From Rhyzopertha dominica (taxonomy: Eukaryota > Arthropoda > Insecta > Coleoptera > Bostrichidae): 64,000 nucleotides of DNA. The translations under genes were made by a program, and so were the position numbers. This document shows positions 1 through 11,489 of the stretch, piece by piece. Position 1 is the first letter of the stretch. Each line of letters starts with the position of its first letter. A model generated the notes under the pieces. It was given only the letters and a program-made list of their open reading frames with translations, made no database searches and had not been told where the DNA came from. The DNA is taken from positions 4,712,001 to 4,776,000 of the forward strand of contig QCXZ01000137.1 of the NCBI GenBank assembly GCA_025024175.1, written 5' to 3'.

Positions 1-169
1 CTAGACAAGACTGTTACGTGCAGAGATATGTATTAGTGTTGTGTGGCGACGAGCTACCTCTTAGCCTGCATTGGACCTTGCTACCCTTCCCGTGCTCGTA
101 GCGGCCCTGCCCTACCCATTGCTCAGGCGCAGACTAACGCATTCCAGGGATTAGGGGTGTCAGACTTAC

Positions 170-305
170 GTGCGTGTTTAGAAAATTCTTCCAAGAGATC
201 ATCTCGATCCCGGTTCTTTGGAATATAGCCCACAAATAAACGGTGATTGTTATATGATATCGTTACGCCAATCTTTTTGCCCTTCCTTATCTCATAATCA
301 TTCAG
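170..305 (-). other. Syp: Syp alternative exon B (136 nt; LFVGYI version)
   Basis: The acceptor is at 307-306 (CTTGCAG) and the donor GTAAGT begins at 169. The exon encodes [17 protein letters not shown] then [20 protein letters not shown], aligning with exon A without gaps but differing at nearly half the residues. Including both exons, or neither, would change frame because each is 45 codons plus one base. Only 114 nt (306-419) separate the two. This supports mutually exclusive splicing rather than a pseudo-exon: both copies are open and have intact splice sites. Confidence 0.85.
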
Positions 306-3300
306 CTGCAAGAACAGTGGAAGGGTAGCCAATTTATGTGCCTCGGGCAAGGGGGTGGGACGGGGCAGGAAAGGACTGAGCCCGGCAGCCGGCCGCCACT
401 AGCTACTGATGCACTTTACCTGTTAATTTACTAAATTCCTCCAGTATCTCCTCTTTGCCTTTTGACTTTGGTATGTTGCCCACAAAAAGTCGAAGATTTG
501 GAACGCTAATGTTAATTTTCAGCGTCTTCCCGGGTTTGATTTCATGATTATCGAGCTGTGGGTCAAGAAAAAGAAAATATTCCAGAATTTCCTCAAGCCA
601 CATCAGAAAAGTAAACAAAAAAAAAGAACATTATAAAGGGTATAGCCGGATGAACATGCAAAAAGTGCACCCCAAAAGGAATCAAACGCCGAGTTAGCCG
701 TTCAGAAAGATACAATCAAAAAACAATTTTTCCAAGATTCTGAAATGTTAGCTGCCATACTGAATGAGTTATTATTATTATTAATTTTTTTCTAAGTTTC
801 TGAAAGAATATTGTAACTACTTTCAATCATTAACGTGTATATTTTTTTTGAAGTGCAAGTATAATATGGTATCAATGAGTCGTAGGAATTGTCACATCAT
901 GTAAAATTTACTATTTTCGCAACTCACTTAGAAAGCACTTATGTGCTCGACTTTGCATCTATCCATTTATAGTGAGATCTCTGCTTCTAAGTATCGGATT
1001 AACCTCTGATTTTCACTAGATTATTGCTAATGGTTTCTAGACGTATCCACACAACTTTTCTTCATAAAAATTTGGTATATAAAGAATGATTCTTTTGACT
1101 ACTTTTTTGGTGAGATAATCCAAATTTTAAAAAAATCTGAAAAAATAACAACAATAGCTTTCCAAATGCCTATAATGTAGTAAATTTTTTTTCGGTAAAA
1201 AATTCTTTAAAAAAAATCATACATGTTGTTGGTGATCGTAAGCAGTTCTATGAATAAATTTTTCATATTTCTTCTTATGGTAGAAAAAATTGAAATCCCG
1301 CTCTAACTCAGTCAATATGGCACATAAAAGTTCGAGATTTTGGAAAATTTGTTTTTTGACCATAAGCTTTGGAAGGGCTAACTCGACGTTTGACTTCCTT
1401 TAGGGGCACTTTTTGCATACTTACCCGTCTGTACCCTTCGATAGATATACAAAAATTTAGTAAACATTACAGAGAAATGGGACAAATTTTGCACCAACAA
1501 ACTACTCAAATGNTCATGCTAATTTTAAAAAACCCCACAATGCCGCCAGGAACGCTTCTCGAGTCGAAAATCACCGCTACCTCCCACCATACCAATGCAC
1601 TACGCACCTCGATCGAGCTCTACGACGGTCGACCTAAATGGAATTTAGATAATCGAATCCGGTCTCAATTTTGCCCCCTTGTGCAAAGAGGAGACCTGAA
1701 AAAGAAACTAATCCAGCCAAACACACCAGAACTNCTTTAGAGCCAANTGTGACACACTGAACTCTGTGTCAAGGTCATCGCAATTTGGTCACACCTCGAC
1801 AAGGGCTCTGATGGAGGAGAAAAGCTACAGGGAGAAAACGTATGCTCCGTAGTCAGAGCCGCTGCAACAGAATATAATACTTATTTGCCGGCTGTGACAA
1901 CAGTTGGCACACATCACTATAATAAGAGAGCCAATTAACAAAACAGAAAATCATCTGAGCGGGGTGTATCAAAACGGCACTTTTGGCCTCGCACATCTAT
2001 CACGAGCAAAAAAAAAACCAGGAAAGCTAAAAAAATTACGAAATAACTCCGATGGAACAATAAAAGTAACAGATGTACGAGAATACAAAATTTCTACACT
2101 ACATCTTCTTTCAAATTTAAACACCAACCACCTCCTCCAAAGTTCCAAAATCACTACTGTCTAAAATACACCCCACCATCACTGCTAAAAACAATTTTCA
2201 CCAATTTCTTTTCTACATCAAATAAAACCAAATTTACACTCTTACACTGATATCCCATATTACCTTCTGGACGGCTTGTTGAGCCGCATCCCTCGTTGTA
2301 AACGTCACAAAGGCATAACCCCTGTTAGTACCAGTCATAGGGTCCATCATGAGACGGAGGTCCCATATGGGACCGCACGCTTCAAACAGAGGTATCAACT
2401 CGTCTTCGTACATGTCCTTGGGGATCTTCCCGCAGAATACTTCACATCCAGCACCAGGCGGCGGGCCGTCCCAGCCAGGTGGCGGACCACCGTATTTACG
2501 TTGCCCTGCGAAGGATTCACGGTACTTTTTCCGGTGCGGTACATACAAATTGTGTGAACTAAACTATTTTCCAGTAGTATCAATGAAATCGTGGTGACAA
2601 TACTCAATTTTTAAACTAAGAAAATTTATTAGTTGCACTCACATGATCAACAATTCATTGCGAATTTGCTAACTTAAATTTATAATTGGTTTATTAATAT
2701 TGTTTCACAAAACTAGACAAATTATTGCATTATTTTTTTGTGTGGTTTTTCTGATTTTTTCTATGAATATGGATAGGACTGGAGGTGGCAAAAGTATAAA
2801 TAAGAATATATTTGAAAACAAATCTTGAAAATATTGATAGAATATGAGAATATTGTAAGTTGGAGACCCAGCTATTAAAATTTCAAGATGAAAGTAGATG
2901 AAACATGGATAAATGAAAGTCGCACAAAGGAATTGATGGAATATGAGAATATTGTTAAGTTGGAGACCCAACTATTAAAATTTCAAGATGAAAGTAAATG
3001 AAAGATGGATAAATGAAAGTCACACAAAGGAAAGGGTATGAATTGATATTGGTGTTAAAAGCAAACAGAAAAAATGACAGATGGAAAAAATATTGTTATT
3101 TTGAAAAAATTTTCTACAAAAATGTGCAAGACTTTTAATACAGTCAGACCTCTAAATATCAAACCTCTAAGTAACAAAATCCTCTTGTTAAAAAACTTTA
3201 TTTGGAAGCGTGAAAATCCTACATTTAATGTATGTAGAAATTATGTCAACATGAATTATCTTCCATAACTAAGGGTTATTGTACATTTACTACCGGTAAT

Positions 3301-4993
3301 TTTGGGTTCCATTGGCCTTTGAAAAAATTTGTTACTTATTGGAAAAAGTGCATTTATTCAAGCGAGATCTATTTTAAAAATGAAAGGTTACTTAAGAATA
3401 AAGTACAGTCCAGATTTACAAATTATGTAACTAAACTTACTTAGATCACCATATGAATAATTGTAAGAAAAGATCTTTCAAACTCACTGTAAGAGCTCTT
3501 TCCAGTTTTATATTTATAAGTTATAGACAAATATTTTATTTCAATGAGACTTGGTTTGATATGCATCAAACAGCCCAAAAGAGATGGACTGACAGGTCCA
3601 GGAAAGTTCCTAACAACAGCAGTAAAAAAAGCGAAGTTCAAGACTTTTTATTAAAGAATAGATATTTTTGAAGATTATTATAACAAAGAAGGAATTACTG
3701 GAAGTGGTTCGTACAAAAACAACAAACAAACAAAATCGATCAGATTCCTTTTAAGTACAATTTAATTGTCCTGTGCTTACCACGTTATCATTGTATTTTT
3801 CAAGGAAAATTTGATAATAAAACGTGTTGAACATGTAAAAAATGTGCACTGGACGGAATGCTCGAATGAACCTTTAATTATATCACTTAATAATACTAAA
3901 TCATCAATAAATTCAGAAAAGGACAAAAAAACATCGCATTTGTAGTTGCTACAGGTGTTATAACATTTAAGTCTACACAACATTCTATAAATACACATAA
4001 TTCANTATACTTCAACGCATTTTGAAGCAGTTACATTGTTTGTAAGGTTATGCTCCTCAAAAAATAATAAATGAAGTAAACAGAGGAAAACCGTCGCCAT
4101 TACTATATTTTATACAATTTCAAATGAACAATTTAAGTAAAAACAACCAGTTGTGAAGTTAAAAACTGCTAAATGTATTGATCAGGTCAGAATAAAATAA
4201 AATATGCCTCCAAAATTGTTTGTCTTGTGCAATGTAAATATTTTCGCCTTACATTCCACTTAGTTTAAAAATATTTCATGATCTAACCACATACAACTGC
4301 TTTCTCAACATGGTTACCATTTGCTTCAAAAACCAACTACTATTTAAGACACCTAATTGTGCAAAAATTACAAGATACCTGAGCTGTTCTTAAAAAAAAT
4401 TTACCAATTAAAACGAACTCCACCTATATCACAGTATTTTATAAACTCACGCTGTTTTTTAAAACCAAAATATACATAAAAAAGAACTGTCAGACCATGC
4501 AGCGAAAAAATTTAAAGAACAGTTCCCACTACACCAAACTCAAATTAAGAACGTCACACGTACCTGTGGTGACATCGAGAGTGTAGCCAGTGCGATCTAG
4601 AATTTGCTTAATTTTTTCTTCATCAGGTCCTTTAACGGGTGCGGGTGCGGGCGTGGCGGGGCCCTGGGTGGTTCCGGCCCTGCTCTTCTGACGGTACGTT
4701 TTCATGACGCCGCACAAGTACGCCGATTTATTAGATACATGTTCCAAATTAGAATCCAGAAATTGGCCTAAAACATTCAATGCACCATCCGGCGGGAATT
4801 CCTTTAAAGCATCTAAGGCTCTCTCGTCAAGATCTACATGTGCTAATTTTCCAGTCTTGTATATGTCATCCAACTTCGCTGCCACTTTCTCATCCAGGCC
4901 ATATTCTAGTAATTTTTGATAGTCTTCCGTTCTTTCGGAGTCCTCAACTTTCATGAATTCTTCTGTTTTTATTTCACCATTACCTTCTGCCAT
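170..4993 (-). CDS. Syp: Syncrip / hnRNP Q-R RNA-binding protein, 5' half (runs off left edge)
   Basis: RNA-binding protein of the hnRNP R/Q (SYNCRIP) family, which acts in mRNA transport, stability and translation. The start is the ATG at 4993-4991 ([13 protein letters not shown]). Exon 4993-4564 encodes residues 1-143, the acidic N-terminal NURR-type domain (motifs [35 protein letters not shown]). Exon 2505-2264 encodes RRM1 (residues about 144-224), with RNP2 VFCGKI and RNP1 RGYAFVTF. Then comes one of two alternative 136-nt exons, 555-420 or 305-170, carrying the RRM1 tail and the RRM2 start. Phases fit: 430 nt (phase 1), 242 nt (to phase 0), 136 nt (phase 1). Later exons (rest of RRM2, RRM3, RGG tail) lie beyond base 1, so only about 269 residues are here. 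Family identity is very clear; vertebrates have two paralogues, insects usually one. Confidence 0.95.
420..555 (-). other. Syp: Syp alternative exon A (136 nt; LFVGNI version)
   Basis: The acceptor is at 557-556 (tract TTTTCTTTTTCTTGACCCAC then AG) and the donor GTAAAG begins at 419. The exon starts in phase 0 directly after the RRM1 exon and encodes [17 protein letters not shown], the end of RRM1, then [20 protein letters not shown], the first strand (RNP2) and helix of RRM2. The length is 136 nt, the same as exon B, with the same phases. It resembles the vertebrate hnRNP R/Q version more than exon B does. Confidence 0.88.
635..1440. mobile_element. Palindromic MITE-like element in Syp intron
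   Basis: Left arm 635 to about 830 and right arm about 1260-1440 are inverted copies: AAGGGTATAGCCGGATG on the left matches the reverse complement of the block ending at 1440. Blocks GCAAAAAGTGC, TCAAACG and GAGTTAGCC are shared in the same order in both arms. There is no coding capacity between them. It lies in the intron between the RRM1 exon and alternative exon A. Consistent with a nonautonomous foldback DNA transposon. Confidence 0.75.
1441..2263. other. Remainder of Syp intron 3' of the MITE; unrecognised sequence
   Basis: Single N calls lie at 1513, 1734 and 1747. Base composition at 1500-2000 is less AT-rich than the flanking intron. I see no conserved protein, so it may be an unrecognised repeat. 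The open frames here do not resemble known families. Confidence 0.4.
2833..3030. repeat. Tandem duplication, two 98-99 bp units
   Basis: Two adjacent units, 2833-2930 and 2932-3030, share the blocks GAATATGAGAATATTG, AGTTGGAGACCCA, CTATTAAAATTTCAAGATG and ATGGATAAATGAAAGTC with only a few substitutions. They lie in the Syp intron between the first coding exon and the RRM1 exon. No coding potential is evident. A recent local duplication. Confidence 0.9.
3031..4563. other. Syp intron, AT-rich, no further feature seen
   Basis: This is the rest of the 2.06-kb intron (2506-4563) between the first coding exon and the RRM1 exon. Open frames are short and look random. One N lies at 4005. The donor GTACGT at 4563 is strong. 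Confidence 0.5.
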
Positions 4994-4995
4994 AG

Positions 4996-5261
4996 CTTAA
5001 AGAAAGACAGAAAAATTACAGTCATTTGGATTCAAGTTATTAGATTAATAATAATGGAAATTGCATTTGCCAACATTTAAATTTCCCGCCACCAAGAATC
5101 TGCAAATAACGACCTGCGCGACATTTTACTCGCTTTTACCTTCTCGCAATCAAAGGAAAACCGGCATTTACTAAAAACTATTTCCTCAAATTACACTTCA
5201 CAAACTAACAGCAACTTGCGAAATTTGACGTTTAAACAACCTAATCTAAACAAAAATTACC
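4996..5261 (-). promoter_or_regulatory. Inferred 5' UTR intron and promoter side of Syp
   Basis: On the minus strand a pyrimidine tract ending in TTTAAG sits two bases before the ATG (acceptor at 4997-4996). A donor GTAATT follows GACAAGATAG at 5261/5260. This suggests a noncoding first exon ending at 5261 and a 265-nt UTR intron. The GC-richer DNA at about 5260-5590 is the likely promoter. No TATA box is evident. Inference from splice-like signals only. Confidence 0.4.
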
Positions 5262-6890
5262 TATCTTGTCCGAATCTCAATTACAATGCGGTCTAGGGAT
5301 GTCGGCGAGACAACGGGTACCGATAATCCAATTTTACGCGGAAACATGAAAATACTACCAGCTACCTATCGCTTTTCATGTATACCAACAAAATATAAAA
5401 ATAGCAGTCTAAAGATCGCGTCTAAAAATACGTGAAAGGCACATACCTCAGTCTAAAACATAAAAATGTGCAATAAAATTTAAAATGGCGGCCGAAAACT
5501 GAAATGGCTACGTCAACGTGACCGTCAGAAACCGGGGTCCACTGGGGGACGCGCACGGGTTTAGCCTCGAACCCGGGCGATATTCCGCAGGGTGGGTATA
5601 CCAAGGAAAAAAAAATTTAAAAGAAAAAAATTACAAATAAGCATCACCGCGAATATAAGACTTTAATATAAACATATTAATATAAAATAGTTTTTTATCA
5701 GCTACTAAGCTTTGAATCATGTTTATAATGCGCTATTTCCGTTAGATTTATGAATTTGCCGCCGTGTGTACCGGTACATTAATTTAATTATTCTTTGTTT
5801 AAATACTAAATATAGTTTTCTGAGAAGCGACGAATTCAAAAACAAAATGCAAAATGTGTACATACCAAACACTGATAACTCCTTTAAAGTAGCTTCAACA
5901 CACACTTATTACAAACACAACAAACATATTTATTAAAATAGGTATAACGATAAGTTAACAAAAAAAGAACCGGAAACTGTGCGTATAAACTTAAAACGTA
6001 AAAAAACACGAAACTTAATTTAGCGTATTTAGTGCAAAACTTAAATAATTAGTTTTTGTTTTTTGGTGTAATATACCGACTCCCGCGGCGCAATGCAATG
6101 TGCACCCAACGAATTCCGTTGTTTTGCAAGCCGTCTCGCCGATCGGCGCGTCACTTGCATTCGGGTTATTAGCACTAACAGCACATGCGCGTCGAAATTG
6201 CAAACCAGTCCGTCTGGCATTTTCATTTTCTTTGCTGCCACTTGGCTACTAGGTGGGACGCTTATATTTCTTTTTTTTCTGCTTTTATATTGGTTTAGGA
6301 GCTAGTATTATCGTAATGTCCAATTCCAAACGGCAAATTATCAACTTGCCATATTGTTCGATGAAGGTACTAAAGTCATTAGCAAAAAACGTTTTTATTT
6401 GAAATACAGATTGATAATAAAGTAACACTTTATTACATGTACACAAAAACTTATGTGTAATTCATCGTTTAACAATTTAATAAATTCAAAATCTGTTAAC
6501 TATTAAATTGGTTATACTTACCTTCCTACGCCACGTGTTAAAGTAGGCCTAGACCTAGAACTACAATAGACAACTACAATAATATTTATAGATTACTCTA
6601 CGATTACTCTATCCCTAGTACATCACGTATGTTTGTATGACGAAGTAATAGTGAACTGTTTCTGCTTCGCCAGGGCCGGCTTCAGAACAATCCAACCCCT
6701 TTGTACTTTAAAATAGCTTATGGTTATTATAGCATCACGAAGATCCTAACAGTAATCAGATATAACGAAAAAAAACTGACTTAAAATACATATTAACACT
6801 CATGTAGTATATACTAACTTTTTTTACTTAAACGTACACATTCCGCCTTATTTAAAAGGAAATATAACGAGGTCAAAAAGAAGGGATCCT
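5262..6890. other. Syp upstream flank, no gene recognised
   Basis: A GC-richer patch at 5490-5600 and another at 6080-6250 stand out from the AT-rich background and may be promoter or enhancer DNA. The short open frames in both strands of 6015-6305 overlap each other and match no family I know. Confidence 0.4.
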
Positions 6891-7260
6891 TTACTGCTAT
6901 CCAAAGAACTTTAAAATTACGTCATCAATGACGTACTTCCATTACCAGTCGTAAGATACCCGTAACCACAACAAAACTGATTTAAGTTGGTATCAGTGTA
7001 ACCATATTGATATGTTTAAGTTTGACAGTAGACAGTGATAGTTGATGCTGTCAACTGACCCTTTGTTTTTCACTGTTAGTAAGTGTATTTTAATGTTTCT
7101 GATGTATATAGAACAAGATACTGCAACTGCATAACTTGTACACATGGCAACAATGGAAACAAGTAATTGCATACTAATTGATGACGTAACTTTAAAGTTC
7201 TATCAACAGCGATATAGGTATACCTCTGTACAATTCAGATTGGGAGACATCCATGGTTTT
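6890..7260. repeat. Dispersed repeat, copy 1
   Basis: Contains two blocks that recur in the window: ATACCCGTAACCACAAC (near 6957), and GGCAACAATGGAAACAAGT (near 7144) followed about 20 bp later by ATGACGTAACTTTAAAGTT. Related blocks occur at 11490-12000 and 30130-30250. It is noncoding; probably a degraded MITE or SINE-like family. Confidence 0.55.
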
Positions 7261-9400
7261 AATAGGAAATTTTTGGGGCTACGAAATTTCCTGAGACCAC
7301 CCCTGTGTGTTCCATTACAGCTGAGCCATACGTGCAAACCCGAAGGGCGAAGAAGCAGCAGCACCGTCGATCGTGCATATAACAGCTGCTTTGCAAAAAC
7401 TCCCCTATCGTCCAATATGGCACTTGCCAAATGTAATCGCGAGGTGCCCTAACAAAGGAAGGGAGTAACGAGCGGTGTATTTTTCTTGNACCTACTTCTA
7501 ACGGCCGCATACAAGAAACCTGAATGCGAAGGGAGCCCGTTTAAAAACACTGGGGAACTGGTTCCATCAGGCACATAGGACGCCGAGACCACTTGTTTTC
7601 ACGGTGTCACGTTTATAATAATGTCACGGATGAGACAAAAATTTCGCGAAACGGAGCTGACGCGAAAAGGGCTAACGCTCGGCCCTGTTTTTTTTCCAAA
7701 TTCGGCAATATTTCGACAATATTCTGCACTACCGAGTTTCATGTATACCGAAATAATAATTTTTCAACTTTAATCATTATATTACTTTGGTTTACAAAAC
7801 ACTGAATAAAAGAAGTAATGAAGCTGTGACTCCCTTAACCAATATATACAATTCTTGTGGTCAAAAATAATTTTCAAATTTAAAAGATTAACTTAGGTAC
7901 TTAGGTACAAAAAGGTACATAGGTACCTAATCAATTCGTAATAATATGACCTGCAAAAACGTATATAAATTGAAAATATAGTCAATAATATTTATTTATG
8001 TAATAACTCCTGTAATTGCTTCATAAAATTAGAGCCTAAAGAACAAATTTCAACACCACACTTTCCTGTCAGTTGTATAATTAGTATAGAGTAAAACTGC
8101 CAATGAAATACTTTCATTTCAATGCAGCCAATAAAGGAACTTCAAACCGTCATGGTCAATTCGGATTCTCGATTATAAGTTATTTAGCTAAAATGGAACC
8201 ATGGTAACACGTAAAAGTAAAGCAGATTGTTGGTGAATTTAAAGAATTAATATGGTTATTGGATTAAGAGCTTCAAAGTTATAAGTTACCAAGAATCCTC
8301 CCAATAAGCAAAACCAATATGGCTGCTGGGTGGCAAGCGTCGAGCGTGTAGTATATCTTGATATTCTCAATTATGTCTCTTTTTGTAGCATTGTGAACTG
8401 TAGCAGTTGTAGCAGATTACAATAATGTAAAGATTTTATTTTAATACTTTTAACCACCATCTAACGACTGGACTAATGGAGTTTTTTCACCCAAACCACT
8501 AACAAACTTTTCTTGAAACTCATTTAGCAACCAAATTTGCTACTACCACACCAAAAACCCAACCTAATAATGTGTTTATAGTTCTATTTCAGAATGCCTT
8601 CATAAAACGCATTTTTATAGCCGCTATTGCGAAACACACGCAAAAAAATTTCCGGCCACAAACGTAGCAATCGCTGTTCCTGTTCTACCCTATAAAATCG
8701 CCTAGAAACAGCGGTCGCCGAGTGCTATTTGTCGTCGCCCGTAAAAACCTAAAAGTAATCGCAATGGGGACCACCATCCGTCTGCACTTTCCCGCCAGCA
8801 TTTTGCGTCCACGACTGCATGCACAATGATATCTGCGAATTTTTAGACAAAGAACGAGTTTTGCACATGGGAAGACACCTCATTGTTCATGGTCAAGGAT
8901 AACGGGATGTAAAAAAATAGTTGCGTTTTATGTTAGCAGATAATGTGGGAATGTCCGCCTCTCAAAAGGAAGAGGTCACCCGAACACACATGGACACCAA
9001 TACTGGAACTGAAAAGGTGCAACAGAATTGTAGTTCGAACCCTATTTTGCTCTCGGTTCGTGTTCTGTGCCGGTTTTTGATTTCGATTTTTAAAGACGGA
9101 AAAGGATGTGCTGCAATTATGCTTAGTACTGTCCCACGGTCCCTAATTTCTAAATCTCTTATACAAAAAGAAGTATTACTTTAATAAGCGACAATACAAA
9201 TATCCTAAATGGATACTTTAATTGCATAAAGAGTAAAAACAACGTATACAATATAATACAAAATCCAGATAATCAGTAAAAAGTTAATTGTTCGAGTAGA
9301 AATACATGATTTAACTGTAGTTAGCTAGAAATAAAAATAAACTGATAATTTAATTAACTGTTTAGTTTAATTTAATATCAAAATTAAATAGTTAAGTTAA
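7261..9400. other. Gene-free stretch; possible upstream exon or promoter at 8640-8830
   Basis: Mostly AT-rich sequence with one N at 7489. At 8640-8830 the composition becomes GC-richer, and TATAAAATCGCC (about 8690) precedes an open stretch with an ATG at 8763. This could be a distal promoter or 5' exon of the plus-strand receptor gene, but no splice partner can be proved. An 87-codon open frame at 8921-9184 does not start with ATG and has no recognisable domain. Confidence 0.3.
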
Positions 9401-9439
9401 TGTAATTTGTTCTCTGAGCAAATTTCCACGTAGTTTCAA

Positions 9440-9790
9440 AACTACCTCTGACGAAGACACCAACGTAGGTGCCGAAACTTAATTTTCTTAGATTTCTTGG
9501 AACAAGATAGAACTGTAATTGAAGCATATTATAGTGAATTGTTAATTGAATTGAATATACCCGGCCTATTCTCCCGACTTAGCACCCTCAGATTACTATT
9601 TATTCCCAAAACACAAAAAACATTTAAAAGGTAAAAAACAAATAGTGACACCATATGTGCCATTGATAAATAATAAAAAAAAATCCAAAGGTTTAGAAGT
9701 GGTTTATGAACATTCTGATAAGCTAAATGTGTAAGTCATAGAGATAACTACATTGAATAAATGAAATTTTGTTTTAAGAAATTGTGGCGT
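9440..9790 (+). pseudogene. Mariner transposase 3' remnant
   Basis: From 9561 the plus strand reads PAYSPDLAPSDYYLFPKHKK followed by HLKGKK. This is the conserved C-terminal block of mariner transposases around the third catalytic Asp (YSPDLAPSDY). About 100 bp later a degraded end (KGLEVVYEHSDKLNV) matches the usual mariner C terminus, with stops after it. The N-terminal two thirds are missing, so the gene is dead. Just upstream, 9445-9480 has the motif ACGAAGACACC...GTGCCGAAAC, typical of retroelement 3' flanks, which may be a separate insertion. Confidence 0.8.
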
Positions 9791-11053
9791 TTGGTAGGCC
9801 ATATATAATTAATTAATGAAAATTAATCCATCTAAAATTTTATAATCAATAACGTCCAGAAAACTACCAAGGTAAATACAGGAAAATAAATAATTGTTCA
9901 TCGAATTCTGATGGCGAACATTACGTCACTCAATTTGCGGCGTGTATTTTTGCCCGGCATATACTCAGTACGTTAACCTTTTTAACGTACCCAAAGTCTG
10001 CAAACTACTCTCCCTTTTCTCTGCGCGCGATCCATTATTCCGTGGGACTGCCGACCGGTCTTCTTGTGTTGTAATGGTCGACACCGGACATGATTCTCAA
10101 GCCATTTGAGCGAACACGTATAGCCTATAGCGCTCGACATTGAAAACTTAATCGATTTTATTTTTAGAAATTTTTGGCTTGTTACGGACGACGTCTGCCG
10201 ATAGATTGACTTGATTAATGTAATAGGTGTACGATAAAGGCAAAAGCAAAATTAGCAACCAATTCAAACGATAATATGAAGTTCAAATGATTGATAATAC
10301 ATCAGTGCTCAATTTACGTAGATATAATAAATATTTTTTAGACAGCAAATACTGGAACTAGTACTGTCAAAACTTTATTTAATAACGTTAAACAGTACCT
10401 TCTATGTACATATACTTTGCGTTAATAATTATTAAACACGTTATGAAAATGTTTTTGGTTTTGTTCTTTTGGTCAGTTTCCCACGTTTTGATTTTGAAAA
10501 ATGTCAGACTTCATGATTCAGTTATCAACCAAAAATCAAATTTGAATAAGGAAGGTCACTGTCAATGCTACCGACCTACACGAAACTACCTAGATTAAAA
10601 CAAGATTCTAATAGGCAGCCGAATTCATATCGTTGTTGTTAATAAATTAATATAATTGAAACTTTTAATCTGGATACAACAAACATCATAAAGATAACAC
10701 TACGGTTGGTCTACAATTGCCTGATGTTTTGTGGGGAACTGGAGAAAATTTCCAAACATGGAATATATATAAAGTATATGTACTTAAATTTTGGTTTTGA
10801 AGTAGAGTTAATTCCTACTGTGATTCACAAAATTTTGGATTGATTATATAAAGTGTAATGTAAAATCTTATAAGTACCTAGATAATAAATGTGTAAGAAA
10901 ACTGGTTGCGATGTTATTTGCATATCTCGTTTTTTTTTGTACTGTAAACGTCTAAATGTTCAATATTGTAACCAATTGATTTATTACATGTTATTTTTCA
11001 ATAAGTATTGTTCGTTGGTCAAAATATATATTTGCACTGACTCTGTTAGTATT
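9791..11053. other. Gene-free stretch with GC-rich patch
   Basis: A GC-richer block at 9990-10110 (CTGCGCGCGATCC and flanks) could be regulatory. The open frame at 10404-10598 lacks recognisable similarity. Confidence 0.35.
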
Positions 11054-11131
11054 AACAAATGTATATAATCAACATGAACATTGGTATACAGTTTATATAC
11101 CATATTCATGTTGATTATATACACATTTGTT
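11054..11131. repeat. Near-perfect 78-nt hairpin
   Basis: The left arm 11054-11088 (AACAAATGTATATAATCAAC...GGTATA) pairs with the right arm 11096-11131 around a 7-nt loop (CAGTTTA). About 32 of 35 stem positions pair. The size is compatible with a microRNA precursor or with a tiny foldback element. No coding frame. The strand of any transcript cannot be told. Confidence 0.8.
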
Positions 11132-11489
11132 TCGTTAAATTCACCTACATGAGAAAACTTATTTTGTAATTAGGTAAGCTTATCGTATTGTCATAACTAA
11201 CATAGCTTGTATGTATACATGACACCAACGTTTAAATAATCAGTCCTTCATATTAATATGATTCGGTATCAGATTACAGGCTCTTCTACACTTCATATTA
11301 TTAGTGAACTGGTAATACAATCATAGAATTATCTACTAAGCATAATATAAATAATAAACCGCTGTTACTATCATACAAGTTCGCATTATTTCTTCTTCCT
11401 ATTGCTAATCAGGTTCAAATACTCCCTCCAATAGTTTTCAAGTATCTACATTGGTTTAAATGTACCTAGGTATATATACTGTAGTTTAT

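Noticed and set aside
1369..1740. 123-codon plus frame with N codons
   Set aside because: It starts inside the right arm of the inverted-repeat element and runs into unrecognised sequence with ambiguous bases; no family match.
7144..7452. 102-codon frame beginning MATMETSNCILIDDV
   Set aside because: The first 80 bp belong to a dispersed repeat also present at 11.9 and 30.2 kb, and an overlapping frame on the other strand is equally long.
8921..9184. 87-codon plus frame in the spacer
   Set aside because: It does not begin with ATG, shows no domain or splice partner, and has ordinary composition for random sequence.
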